Source: Orobanche coerulescens
Lineage: Eukaryota; Streptophyta; Magnoliopsida; Lamiales; Orobanchaceae
Assembly: GCA_033398695.1 (NCBI GenBank)
Contig: CM065801.1
Location: 108,307,170-108,371,169, forward strand
Direction of reading: 5' to 3'
DNA length: 64,000 nt
In this document: in pieces, positions 44,833 to 55,825 of the stretch
Layout of the letters: each line of letters begins with the position of its first letter
How positions within the stretch are numbered: the stretch's first letter is position 1
Notes under the pieces: model-generated
Databases searched by the model: none
What the model was told of the DNA's origin: nothing
What the model saw: the letters and a program-made list of their open reading frames with translations, nothing else
Translations under genes and position numbers: made by a program

Positions 44833-46003
44833 GCAATAGGGTATTATTGATCATTTGAGTGGGAGAGGACTCCCTAAAATGACCGGGTTCTTTATAGCGA
44901 ATGGCTCCTGAATGGATGGGGGTTACCTAGGAGGGGTGAGGATTCTTACAGGTTAGGTTCCTTGTATGGATAAGGACTCCTAAAAGAGGTGGGTACCCTG
45001 TTTATAAAGGTGGTTGTTGGCTCCGAAGGGGAAGCTAATTCTCCAGTTCCTTCAATCTTACGGAACAACTATTCATCCATCATCGTCATGTATAGCTCAG
45101 GATCTGTTGTGGCCTCAGCAAAGGTGGCATCCACAGGAACAACTTTAGTAGGATGACCTCTTTAGGAACAGCCTTAGACCAGATTTGTTGGGTCAGGATT
45201 GCTTCTGGGGCTACTGTAGCCACCCGAGTTGAAGTCGAGGCAGCTGATTCAGTTGTCTCCTAATGAGACCTAAGCTTCTTTTTATTTTTATCGATAACCA
45301 TAGGTTATGCATTGTTGGCATCATCCATATTCTTGTTGTGGACTTTTTTTTCTTCTTTCAAGCACCAGATTTTGTGGATTGAAAATTTACATCACGAGGA
45401 TCACTCCACTGTGGCATGGAGTCAGTCAGGGCAGCTGTCAACAAGGGGCCCTTATTGTACAAGGTTGGCTTAGTTCCCCCAAGGAACTTACCAACCTGTA
45501 TTTTCTTCACAAATGGTGATTGTTGAGCACCATGTTGGCTCAGAATGTAGTTGAGTCGGGCTTGGCAGCTTCTTCATGCATTTTTTGCAATAGAATCTTA
45601 CACCAGTTCACTTTCTGATGGATCACGGTGAATATCATTAGTTGAAACACGGCCCAGTGCACATTCTGAATGTACAAGTCTGATTCTCCAGAACTATACA
45701 ACAAAATTCGTGAAGATTCAAATAGGAAAGTGCAAAGATTTTCTTATGGCATGACAAGTGAGGGTTGTCAGCCACTGAATTTCATGTGAAAAGCTACCAG
45801 TACTGGTCCATCATGTCATCGCCAAAAGTTTTAAGATCATTGATGACCGAACCACAATTGGGTAGTCTGTACAACCTTTCAATTAGCATTGTGTCGATGT
45901 TGATCTCTATTCCCTGCACAGTTCTATAAATGCAGGATAAAGGTGTGTTGCTCTTAAGAGTTTTATACTTCAGGGTCACATCCAAATATAATTCTTCCAC
46001 TAT
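44833..46003 (-). pseudogene. Decayed ORF, possibly plant transposon-protein domain
   Basis: The stretch from 44833 has no clear gene at first. On the minus strand about 45640-46003 reads LSCIYRTVQGIEINIDTMLI, then ERLYRLPNCGSV, and after a stop NLHEFCCIVLENQTCTFRM. The pattern (xVxGxxI...I..LxLP...) resembles the plant transposon-protein domain often found next to LTR elements, but the match is by eye and weak. The ORF is cut by the CACTA end at 46004. 44833-45600 shows no feature I can name. Confidence 0.25.
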
Positions 46004-46575
46004 CACTACTACAAAATACACATTTAACAGCGGACATTTAACAGTGGTTATGCCAAAATCACTATTAAATTTGTGCAATGGCACACATCATAAATATTAT
46101 AAAAAATTAACAACGGTTAATATAGAAATCGCTGTTAAATTCGGAAAATTAACAGAGGTTGCCTAAAACTGCTGTTAAATTCGAAAAATTAATGGCGGTT
46201 GCCTAAAAATCGTAGTTGTTTTCCCTCTGTTAAAGTAGTTGGAGGCATAACCGCTGTTAAATATTTTTTTTATTTTTAACAGCGGTTTTCTATAACCGCT
46301 GTTAATGTTCTATTTAATTATTCCCGGTCTTCTTTCTTTATTTATTCTTTCTTTCCTTTCTTTCTTCCTGATGCTTCTGATTCCCCCGACGCTTCACAAT
46401 CGACCCGCGACTTCCAGCGGCCACCCGACCTCCACGACCCCCGCAACCACCCAGCAGTTTCGCATTCGACCGCAGTCCTCTATATTGAAATCAAGTAACT
46501 ATTTCCAACTCTCTTTTTCTATTTGGTAATTTTATCTAGTCTTTGAAGGATTGTTGTGTGTTGTGAGTGTTTAAT

Positions 46576-46790
46576 ATGTGTGTGTGTGTATGTGCGTGTA
46601 TAGGTGTGGCAGTGTGTGTGTAGTGTGTGTGTGTGTATTGTGTGTGAGGCTGTATTGTGTTGTGTGTGTATTGTTTGTGTGTGGAAGTGTGTACAGTGTG
46701 TGTGTGTGTGTATGTGTATTATGTGTGTGGCAGTGTGTGTTGTGTGTTTGTGTGTATTGTTTGTGTGTATTGTTTGTGTGTGGACTTTTA
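46576..46790. repeat. GT-rich simple-sequence block
   Basis: Imperfect (GT)n with interspersed ga, gc and ta steps. It produces cysteine/valine-rich frames that are not genes. Confidence 0.85.
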
Positions 46791-47369
46791 ATTATACCTG
46801 GATTGTTTTGGAGAACAATGTTAAAACCTCAATAAAACCACAATATACAAACGTGGTATTCAAATGCACATAACGGACAAAATATGTATGTGCGTTTGTA
46901 TTATGTGTATGTGAGTGTGTAATGTAGTTTTACGTGTTATTATCTTCTTATTTGTTGTATAATTTAATCGATTTAGCTGAGTGTATGTTTAATTGTGTGT
47001 GTTGCTTTTGACAATACTATTTTGTGAAACACGAATTATTTTGGGATAGATGTGGTTAACTTCTTAAGGATCTTATCCCTTTGGTATAGATGTTAACTTT
47101 CGTCGTAAGTATCTTCTTCCAACAGTTCGTGCAGATAGAGTTAACAATCTTGGAAAAGCCATAAGTTGACATAGTATACAATTAATTATATTTTGACAAC
47201 CGTCGGTCATCTTTCTATTTTAAACAACAGTTATAGGACAACCATACCTTTGCCATTCTCTGTCAAAACAATTTTCAAAAAGTTAGTGATCATATAGAAA
47301 TGAAATTTTTTCCCTTATACAAAACAATAGCAAATTAAATTTCATAGTATGTGTAATAGAAAAGAAGAA

Positions 47370-47774
47370 ATGGATCGAAGTTGGATGAATGCAAGTCGTG
47401 CGAGTGCGGAGTATGACAACATCACTCGGAACCCAATGAAAGATACTTTTGTCCTTGTTTGAAGTGTATGAATGGGAGACGACATGAGGCTGACACAATT
47501 CGTAAACATCTTGTTTGTGAGGGGATAAACACCAACTATACGGTATGGATATGGCATGGCGAAATAGTAGATGTTCCAATTGGAAACACTCATGTAGATA
47601 TAGATGGTGATCAATTTGAAGAAATTATTCGTGATGTCGGACAAGAATCATTTCAAAGAGCTCATGTTTACGATGTGTTGGAAAGTGATTCAGATACTCC
47701 ATTGTATCTCGGGTGTGAAAATTTAACACGACTATCTGCCGTGTTGAAGCTGGTTAATTTGAAGGCAATAAATG
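47370..47774 (+). pseudogene. TNP2-like CACTA transposase, N-terminal part
   Basis: Opens MDRSWMNASRASAEYDN, the usual start of plant En/Spm TNP2-like transposases, then shifts frame near 47450 into CPCLKCMNGRRH (zinc-finger-like Transpos_assoc segment). It continues NYTVWIWHGE, DVLESDSDTPLYLGCENLTR and LSAVLKLVNLKA. Intact proteins continue for several hundred residues with the DDE core; here the gene is cut by element E after LVNLKAINV. A TNP2-type enzyme would bind and cut CACTA ends in the nucleus. One frameshift plus truncation make this copy dead. Confidence 0.8.
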
Positions 47775-48317
47775 TGTAATACCCGTAATTTCGATTTCTA
47801 GTAATTTATTTTTTTTGGCGAAAGTCTATTTTGACGGCTCACCCATGACCATTTCATCATTCCGAGAATGATTGATTCTGCACTTTTTGTCATTTGTGTT
47901 CGTTTCGGTATCATTTTGTTGAATTCCGTGTTCTTAAGTGGTTTTTCCGCACATGAGCTCGATTCTTGCGAATCTCATCCAAAATTGTTGTTTCGAGTTT
48001 CTCGTAAGTTCATTTAATGTTATTATTCATGTTGCGAGCTTTGGCTTGGTGTTTCGATCATGTATCGTGTATTTCGGACGTTTTGGGTCATTTTAGTAAT
48101 TTCCCAAAGTTTGGGGTAATTACTTTCTGTTGTCGAATTTCGAGCCTTCGGGTGGTCGGAATCGTGTGTTCTCTAAGTGCTCAAATTCGTATTTGTGAGT
48201 ACTTCATAACCGTATCTTCGATTCATATTCAGGTTCGGGTTTCGGGGTCATTCGGGCCGTCGGAGTTGGCCACGGCCGAGTCATGGCCGGGCATCTTGGG
48301 GCCAGGCCACACCTGGC

Positions 48318-48480
48318 CGAGTAACGTACGTAAGTGTCCGGAAGTTACGGCCGTAAGGCCTGTTACGTACGTAAGGCCTGGACGGTAACATACGTAACAC
48401 TGCCGGCAGAATTGGACAGTGAGTTCGGCCATGGCGAGCTACGTACGTAAGCCCATGGCCGGTTACGTACGTAACACTGC
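48318..48480. promoter_or_regulatory. Palindrome array ttacgtacgtaa, E LTR
   Basis: Six copies or near-copies: 48321, 48344, 48362, 48385, 48438 and 48462. Two copies of tgccggca are interspersed. The array ends about 20 bases before the TATA box. Confidence 0.78.
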
Positions 48481-48494
48481 CGGCAGTGTCCGGC

Positions 48495-48501
48495 TATATA
48501 A
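48495..48501 (+). promoter_or_regulatory. TATA box of LTR E
   Basis: tatataa followed by aggcc; the clearest TATA box among the LTRs here. It sits directly downstream of the palindrome array. Confidence 0.65.
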
Positions 48502-49477
48502 GGCCTGGGCACGGGTCACTCGTCCATTTCCACTTTTCTTCTTCGTTTTTCGCGATCCTTCGATAGAAATCGATGGTTTTGATCGAAGATCAGTAATACG
48601 TCAGTTGGGAAGCTTGAATCATGATTATTATCATCATCTAATCCGTGTTCTTCGTCCGAATCAAGGTATTTTGGCTTGAACCCTTGTTTTTAAATATTTT
48701 GGGGATTTTCATTTTGATTTCTATTCCAATCCATTTTTGTTCAATTAATTGTTGTATAAACATTATTTTGAACATGTTCTACGGATTGGATACTTGTATC
48801 TTTGATTCGTTCGACCCGAGGGGTGATTTCTTTGTTCTTGGAGGGTCTCGAACATTTAATGTTCGATTAAATGCCCGAATGAGTTCCCTTCGTTAGTTTG
48901 TTGGGATTTCCGTTGTTTTGGCCTTTATTCTCGTCGTAACCATGTGTTATTGTTCCTTACAGAGGATTATAGGTGCTCGATGATTCCAATGTTGAATTCC
49001 ATTGGTGATAAATGATTCGTGTGGTGTTATTCTCGTAGTAATTGCGGTGTTATCGCGCTCTTGATAGTGTTCGGGAGTTCGGGGCCATTCGACCGTATTT
49101 CATCCGTTGTCTTGTTGCGATCGTGGTTTCGGGGCAAGTACCTTGTTCATACGCTTCTCATTTTGTGGATATGATGATCGATGGTCGTCTTGGTGTGTTT
49201 GTTTCATTATTTGAAATGATTTTCAAAAGATTTGCTTTGGCCTCGCTAAAGGGTCTCTTTGAAAATGCGTGTGTGTTTTGTGAACGGTGTGTTTTGGGAA
49301 TTGATTATGATTTGAATATTTTGAACGTTGAGGGCCTTGGTGATACCCCTGTTGTTTAAAGTTATGGAATCATGTATTCCGTGTTAATTATGTTGTTGCA
49401 TTTTGAAGAGTTTGATAATGGTGTCGGATAAGTGGCCATCTCTATTAAGTATTCTTGATGAACTTACATTCTTAGCA

Positions 49478-52400
49478 ACTCCGCCACTCCAGCCTCCAAC
49501 CGCACCCCCGTACGGCCATCTTCTCCGGCCATCTCACCCACCATCCGTCTCGCCTTTTTCCCCCGAACACTCGGCCGTATCTTTCATCCAGAACCGACGC
49601 CGGCAGCAGCCTCCGCGAGCTCGACGACTTTCACACACTAAAGGTGAAAATTGCCTCCTCGGTCGCCTGCACTTTCCGACCAGTTCTGCCGTTGTCTTCG
49701 CCAACTGGTTGCGGATCTGTCATCGCCTTCTCATCCTGCATCAACCATTTCTCGTTGCAAAGTTTCATGCCTGTCACTTACGACGGCTAAATATTTGAAA
49801 CCATGCCGAAGAAGAAAAGGAAGTCGCAATCCCCCGCAAAAATAATTGGTAATTTACCTGCAACAGGTGATGTCATTTTCAGCAAGCCGGTTCCATCGCC
49901 TTCGTCGCCATCAACATCACCAGGTCGCTCGTTCGCCAGTGCCATCGCATCTCCCATCAGCAAAGGTTTGCCTAATTCTAGTCATGTTATTCAGTCCTCC
50001 TCGGCAGAAGTTCCGTCGTCGCTCTTCGTGCTTGCCACTGATTATTTATCGCGCTGCTTGGATCGATTCATTCGAGATCATCCTTTGATGAGGTATAGGA
50101 CGGCTGGACGGCTTTTCCCCGTCTCGCACTTATCCTATGCCGATGACATCATTATATTCACACGCGCTGTGGATGATGGTCTTGTTGATCTTATGCGTCT
50201 CCTGGATCACTACTCTATGGCTTCGGGCCAGATGGTTAGTATCCAGAAGATCACTTTTATTCTCGCTCCCAAGCATGCGCCTCGTTGGCATCAGAGAGTT
50301 TACGATCTTACTAGTTTTCGCCAGGGTGATCTCCCTATCACCTATCTAGGTGTGCCCCTTTGCAAAGGCTTTAAGAGACAAGAGCTCTTTGCTGGGGTGA
50401 AGCAACGGATGTTGGATAGGATCTCTGGTTGGTCCCATCGCCACCTTGCTTTTGGGGGATGTTTGTCTCTTATTAAGAGCACTCTCTGCACGATTCCTCT
50501 TCACCTGCTTCAGGTTTTGGATCCTCCACAGTACATTATCCAGGAACTCGAGCAGATCATTGCGAGATACTTCTGGGGTGCTGTTGGTCCAAAGAGGAAG
50601 ATGCATTGGGTCAGTTGGCGGCAGATTTGTCGTCCGGTCTCTAAGGGAGGCCTCGTGATTCGGAGCCTTTCGGATATGGCGAGAGCTTTTAGTTATAAGC
50701 TATGGTGGTGTCTTCGCGCGGGCACGTCTCTGTGGGCGCAATTTATGCTCCGCAGACACTGCTCTGCTGGCCTTTATACGCCTATACGTACTGCTCTTAA
50801 ACCTCGTTCCAGCCACCCTTGGCGCCGTCTCCTCCGCGTGGGTATTGAGGCCCAGGAGTTCATTCGCTGGACTCTTGGTCGTGGCTGCGGGGAGGTCAGC
50901 TTTTGGGATGATAGTTGGATTGGGGATAGGCCGATCTTTTCTTATTGTCAGGTTTCTGGTAGACCCCATCTTAGGATTAATGAGTTATGGGTTGATGGGT
51001 CCTGGGACATGGGTAGATTGGAGACTATTGTTGGAGAGGAGCTAGGATTTACCCCTCAGTTCATCCAGGAGATCTCCGTGATTCCCATCGCCGAGGAGGA
51101 TTCGGATAGTATGTGCTGGACTCTTACCTCTTCGGGTGCGTTCTCATTATCGTCGGCTTGGTCTCACATCAGGGTGAGGGGTCAGGCTAATCTTATTTAT
51201 GGGGCTATATGGACAGCCTTACTCACACCGACCATTTCGGTGTTTATTTGGCGACTTCTCATGCGACGGATCCCGACTGATGACATCCTACAGAGGAGGG
51301 GCGTTTCATTGGCTTCTAGATGTTTGTGCTGCTCGCATACCCTTACCCAGACCTACCATACCGAGACCATTGCCCACCTTTTCTTGGAGAGTGATGTGGC
51401 TCGTGACGTGTGGGAGTATTTTGGCGTATGGACACATTTTTCCCTACCCCATACTCAGAATATTTTTGAGCTCCTGAGTTTTTTCGCACACGGCACACAC
51501 TTTAGGCACGCGACTTTCATTATTCCTTGTCTGATCCTTTGGTTCATCTGGACAGAAAGGAATAGTGCAAAGCATAGGGCGGTTACTTTTGTTTCCTCTA
51601 ATGTTATTCTGCAGGTGGAGCGCCATGTTGCTTTATTGGCTGCTGCGGGGCTTATTTGCTCTGAGTTCTGGGCGGGTTGCTCGCCTCCTGATCGCTTCCA
51701 GCGAGCTACATCTTCCACCGCTCAGACTTGTCGCCTCGTCCCGGTGGTTTGGCTTCGACCTGAGACCCCTTGGATCAAGCTGAACACGGATGGTACGTTC
51801 GATAGAGACACACAGATTGCGGGTGGGGGAGGTCTTATTAGAGATCATCACGTAGAACTGCTTCTTGCTTTCCATTCCTCTTTTCAGGCCTCTTCGAGTT
51901 TTGATGCAGAGGTCCAGGCGTTGGCGATTAGATTGATTCTAGCCTCCCAGAGATCGAGACATGTTTGGATTGAGCTTGATGCTGCTGCTGTAGTGACCCT
52001 GCTATCATCTGGCCATCGGGGCTTTTGGCAGGTTTGTCACACTCTTATGCGTATCCGACACATTCTCAGAGATATTCAGTTCAGAGTCACTCATATTTTC
52101 CGGGAGGGCAAAAGGCCGACCGACTATCTTTCTGAGCTCGACATGTCGTCCCTCGACATTCAGACTTATACTTACGATACTGCTCCTCCGTTTCTCCTCT
52201 CCCTTATACGGATGGATCAGCTTGGTTATCCGTCATTTAGATTTAGATAGGATTTATTTTTTATCGATTGATTGGTTGCCAATGGGTCCGCACATTAGCC
52301 CACGGTTCTAGTGGTGCACCTTGTACTGATTTAGCGGGCCGTAAGCACTTTAGATTTTAGGTTCCGGATTATGGCCCATTTTTGGTCATAATTCGGAGTT

Positions 52401-52617
52401 GAGTTATTTGGTCTACGGGTCCACACATTAGCCCACGATTTGTGGTGCACTTTGTATTTCTTTAGCGGGCCGTAGATTTCTCCGATGTTTGGACCCGAAT
52501 TATGACCCATTTTTGGTCATAATTCGTGGGTGATACTTTGTATTTCTTGATTTTATTATCTACAGGTTGGTGGGTCCCGCCTCAACCCCCCATCCACAGT
52601 GGACGTTTTTTTTTTTT
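49478..52617 (+). mobile_element. L1-type LINE with internal deletion
   Basis: Inserted in LTR E with a 14-bp duplication, ttacattcttagca (49464-49477 and 52618-52631). 49478-49802 is a CT-rich 5' UTR. One long ORF (49803-52250) follows and then a 3' UTR with a diverged internal repeat (gggtccacacattagcccac, near 52284 and 52418). The 3' end is a run of about 14 T on the coding strand rather than the usual poly(A). Confidence 0.8.
49803..52250 (+). CDS. LINE ORF1/ORF2 fusion: RT C-terminal half, zf-RVT, RNase H (815 aa)
   Basis: A stop-free 815-codon frame. Residues 1-70 look like a LINE ORF1 N-terminus (MPKKKRKSQSPAK, a nuclear-localisation-like basic run, then a Ser/Pro-rich stretch). At about residue 73 it passes in frame into the middle of RT (LFVLATDYLSRCLDRF), with the catalytic YADD at 112-115 and LPITYLGVPL, then the zf-RVT domain (roughly 440-560, AIWTALLTPTISVFIWRLL). 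An RNase H follows (about 655-790) with NTDGTF, DAEVQAL and ELDAAA, so its acidic residues are present. The AP endonuclease and the finger/palm half of RT are missing, so it cannot retrotranspose alone. The open frame suggests a young deletion derivative; a translated product is not shown. Confidence 0.8.
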   Translation: MPKKKRKSQSPAKIIGNLPATGDVIFSKPVPSPSSPSTSPGRSFASAIASPISKGLPNSSHVIQSSSAEVPSSLFVLATDYLSRCLDRFIRDHPLMRYRTAGRLFPVSHLSYADDIIIFTRAVDDGLVDLMRLLDHYSMASGQMVSIQKITFILAPKHAPRWHQRVYDLTSFRQGDLPITYLGVPLCKGFKRQELFAGVKQRMLDRISGWSHRHLAFGGCLSLIKSTLCTIPLHLLQVLDPPQYIIQELEQIIARYFWGAVGPKRKMHWVSWRQICRPVSKGGLVIRSLSDMARAFSYKLWWCLRAGTSLWAQFMLRRHCSAGLYTPIRTALKPRSSHPWRRLLRVGIEAQEFIRWTLGRGCGEVSFWDDSWIGDRPIFSYCQVSGRPHLRINELWVDGSWDMGRLETIVGEELGFTPQFIQEISVIPIAEEDSDSMCWTLTSSGAFSLSSAWSHIRVRGQANLIYGAIWTALLTPTISVFIWRLLMRRIPTDDILQRRGVSLASRCLCCSHTLTQTYHTETIAHLFLESDVARDVWEYFGVWTHFSLPHTQNIFELLSFFAHGTHFRHATFIIPCLILWFIWTERNSAKHRAVTFVSSNVILQVERHVALLAAAGLICSEFWAGCSPPDRFQRATSSTAQTCRLVPVVWLRPETPWIKLNTDGTFDRDTQIAGGGGLIRDHHVELLLAFHSSFQASSSFDAEVQALAIRLILASQRSRHVWIELDAAAVVTLLSSGHRGFWQVCHTLMRIRHILRDIQFRVTHIFREGKRPTDYLSELDMSSLDIQTYTYDTAPPFLLSLIRMDQLGYPSFRFR

Positions 52618-52667
52618 TTACATTCTTAGCATATTAGTATTGCATGAGTAACGTATGTGTGTGTATG

Positions 52668-52800
52668 CTCACTGCGGGTAAGATCCGACGGGGTCTCGGT
52701 AGGGCTCCACGAAGCTGTGGAACCGCGAGCTTGCTTTTAACCACTGCGGGTTAGATCCGACGAGGTCTCGGTAGGGATCCATGAAGCTGTGGGTCCGCGG
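52668..52800. repeat. Two-unit tandem cassette in LTR E
   Basis: Units of about 65 bases share cactgcggg(t)ta(a/g)gatccgac, g(g)ggtctcggtaggg and gaagctgtgg. The gatccgacggggtctc core resembles the cassettes in LTRs A and C. Confidence 0.8.
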
Positions 52801-53770
52801 TTAATTATGGGGCATTTTACAAATTTGATTTGATTATGGCATTTCCGGAAATGAGTGCTTTTAAACGGTTTTCATGATTACATGCATCGACTAAGTGTGT
52901 AAGAGGTAAGTTGTTCGTTTGACTTACTTGACTAGGATGGCACTAGAGTATTTGTCGTCGGTGTTTAAACCTTGGGTTGTGCATTTTGATGTTTGAAAAC
53001 GAACCTTGTTATCGTTCTCGTATACTGTGAGGGATGAGGAATTGGGGCTAAAATCCCAACGATTTGGTAAAGGTCATTTTACGGAAAGTAAACCTTTGGG
53101 GCGGTGACCCCTTTCGTCTTTTGGGTTTTGAAAAGTAGGATTTGATAATCCTAAATTGTTTTCTATTAAAACTCCCGATGGCATTTCAAATCATTTTATA
53201 AATTGTTTCCCTTGATATTTGATCTTGAAATTTTGGGAAGTTTTTTACTCAAACTCTTGCCTCGGGAAGTGTTCATCTTGTTGTATTTGAATCATTGAGG
53301 ATTCCGGATTATTATCGTTCTTGGAACTTGAATTGTATGACTCGTATTTTTGCACTTGTACTTGCACTAGCAAAACAGTGGAGTTTTGCTAACCCCCGAG
53401 TATTCGGGGGGTGGATGTTTGTATTGCATTCAGGTTTTGGATCATAGCACAGGGTCGACATGAAGGATGATGAAAGATGAACGATACTGATCACACGAGG
53501 ACCCGTTTGATGTTTGCTTTAGTTGCATTTTATTTCCGCTGCAGTATTCTTTCCCCGTTGTACGGGAGTGTGTTGTATTCGACCCCTGCGTGGGCAAGTA
53601 TTGTAATCGAGTTGTATGTTTTTATTGAAAGGCCAGATCGGTCTACTGAGTCTTTTTTAGCCTTAAAGGCATTGTCGAGCAGTTCGTTTGTTGTTACCAG
53701 CCTGGTAGATCCTTGAGGTAAGGTTCTACGGCGTGTAATATCCCTGAGCGGATTGGGGGTGTTACATAAA

Positions 53771-53782
53771 TGGTATCGGAGC
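53771..53782 (+). other. Primer-binding site of element E
   Basis: tggtatcggagc, four bases after the LTR terminus. Confidence 0.75.
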
Positions 53783-53812
53783 TTAGGTTGTGAAAACCTT
53801 GGCTGTCGGGTC

Positions 53813-53935
53813 TGTAATATCCGCAATTTCCGATTTTTCGGTAAATTTCTTTTTCAGCCGTAGTCCGTTTTGACGACTCGCTCATGACCGTTTCGTCATT
53901 TCGAGAATGATTAATTCTGGACTTTTTGTCATCCG
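53813..53935 (+). repeat. C-like LTR start fragment
   Basis: tgtaatatccgcaatttcc onward aligns with the first 120 bases of the element C LTR (minus-strand reading from 23197). It begins about 31 bases after E's PBS and is cut by element F at 53936. The rest of this element is outside the window. Confidence 0.75.
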
Positions 53936-54294
53936 TGTAATACCCGGTTGTAATTCATTCGTTTTCATTCAGTAATTATCAGTCTGTAATTGTCACTCAG
54001 TGCATTTTCACTCAATTATAATCATTCATCAATCATGTTCATTCACCGTGTTCACCGTTCGGAAAAACTTCGAGTTGTGTATCATTATTGTTCATTGTTT
54101 CAACTTTCCTCTTATGAGTTCGACTTTGTTAGATCACCATTAATTTTTGGTAACTCCAAAAATTCTAAATCCTTACAATATTATAGAGCATCAAATTAGC
54201 TTTCCAATGGTTCAAACGGTGAGTCAATCGGAGTCCGGACGAGAGAGTTATGGTCGTTTTAGCTCACCCGCTCATTTGGCGATCCGCCGACCGG

Positions 54295-54495
54295 ACTCGG
54301 CCGTGTCGCTGGCACGGCCGTGCCGTACTCGTCCGGATAAGCCGGTAGCGTCGCCCGAGGCCCGACCGTGTTCGGGGACACGGCCGAAGTCAATGCCGAG
54401 CGCCCCTTCGCGACACGGCCGTGTCATGCAGACACGGTCGAGTCCTTGCCGGCCGATTGCGCGCCACGGCCGTGTCATGTCGGACACGGTCGAGT
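54295..54495. promoter_or_regulatory. Palindrome array cacggccgtg, F LTR
   Basis: About seven copies of (ga)cacggccgtg(tc), some half-degraded to gacacggtcgagtc. The array ends directly before the presumed TATA box. Confidence 0.7.
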
Positions 54496-55604
54496 CTGTC
54501 ACTTATTTAAGGCACAGGCGTATTTTTTGCTTGATTTCTCATTCCTTTTCTTCCCGTTCGCATGTGGTGTATACATCATGGAGACATGATGTTGTTCTTT
54601 CAATCCATGAAGTTTTGAGGCTCATATCATCAATCATCCGTCCTATAACATCCTTCAATCAATGAATCAAAGCAAGTTTTCTTAAAATCTAGTTTTGGGG
54701 ATTTTGCTCGATTTGTCCGTTTAATCCGTTTTAACTCGGAATAGTGATGTATTTATGATTGTTAAACATTATTATGTCGAATTCCTTCTTTGTTCCTCGG
54801 TTGAATCGCCGAGGATTTGTCGTTTTCTTGAGTTTCTTATCGACGCCTTGAAGGTGTCCGATAAAATGTCACAAAGAGGATTCGAGCGTTCTACGATTAT
54901 TATTCCTCGTTCGTTCGTTAATTTATTGATGGTATGATGTTAGGGTCAGATTTCGCAAAGAATTCGAGTGGAACCCTTCCGTTCGTCGTTTTCTTCAAGC
55001 TTTTCGATCGTGGGTGTATTCATTGTCTTCAGGAGAATCGTAGGTGTTCGAGGTGTCCCGACTGATCCGTGATTGTGGGAGTGTCCGGTATCGATTATCG
55101 AGGAAAGTATCTTGCCCATACATTACGTGTTTTGTGGATATAATGGTTGTTAATCGTCGATATGTGCTAAATAAATATTCATAACCATCTTTCTCAAAAG
55201 TATCGGTATATTTACCAACAAGGTTTTCTTAAAGACGACTTGTGTGTTCCGAGAATTAATATGCTTAATTGAATACGTGTATTAATGTTGAGTATAAGAT
55301 CGTAATACTTTCGTGTGATGCCATTGTGTGTGATTACGTTGTCGGTAAGTTTTGAAGTTTAGTCCTTTGTTAAAGGCATGCGTGGAGACATGTGATTATC
55401 GATGAATTATGTGAATTTATGTGATATTGGTTGTGCCGTTCGGTGCTGTTGGAATAGTGTGCTTTCTTGTTGATAGTATTAGTTATGGGTTATGAGTATA
55501 TGTTGGATGAACTGGCCATTCTAGTAAGGTACCTCGACTATATATACTGTGATTGACCTTCGAGGCTTGTGGTTTGCAACTGTGATTTTGAAACGTGTGT
55601 GTGT

Positions 55605-55825
55605 TGTTCCTTCCACCCGGAGTGTCCGACGGGATGTCTGGGGGTCGATACTAAGGGGTACGGCCACGGAAGTGGACTTGGGTGCGTGTGTGGATGAACT
55701 TCCACCCGGAGTGTCCGACGGGATGTCTGGGGGTCGATACTAAGGGGTACGGCCGCGGAAGTGGTTTCCCACCCGGAGTGTCCGACGGGATGTCTGGGGG
55801 TCGATACTAAGGGGTACGGCCGCGG
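55605..55825. repeat. Three-unit tandem cassette in LTR F
   Basis: Each unit has cacccggagtgtccgacggg, atgtctgggggtcgatacta and aggggtacggcc. Spacing is unequal. Units are nearly identical, so the expansion is recent. Confidence 0.9.

Larger units (their letters stand above)
46004..47774 (+). mobile_element. CACTA transposon, 5' part, truncated by element E
   Basis: Starts cactactacaaaatacac. 46020-46330 holds repeated subterminal motifs, (t)taacagcggt and its complement, in both orientations. Then comes GT-rich DNA and the beginning of a TNP2-type transposase gene, which element E interrupts at 47775. The other terminus is not in the window. It is a different family from the element at 40336, judged by its subterminal motif. 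Confidence 0.75.
47775..53766 (+). repeat. Element E 5' LTR (Gypsy), interrupted by a LINE
   Basis: Starts tgtaataccc at 47775 and ends gggggtgttaca at 53766; about 2.84 kb after removing the LINE (49478-52617 plus one duplication). Landmarks: palindrome array (48318-48480), strong TATA box tatataa (48495-48501), donor-like caaggtatttt (about 48663), a possible acceptor ttacag (48956-48961), donor-like ggggcaagtacc (about 49132), a two-unit repeat at 52668-52800, and terminal hairpin gtagatcctt/aaggttctac (53705-53729). Confidence 0.8.

Noticed and set aside
46578..46873. Cysteine/valine-rich small proteins (85-89 residues)
   Set aside because: Translation of an imperfect GT repeat; two frames give equally repetitive products.
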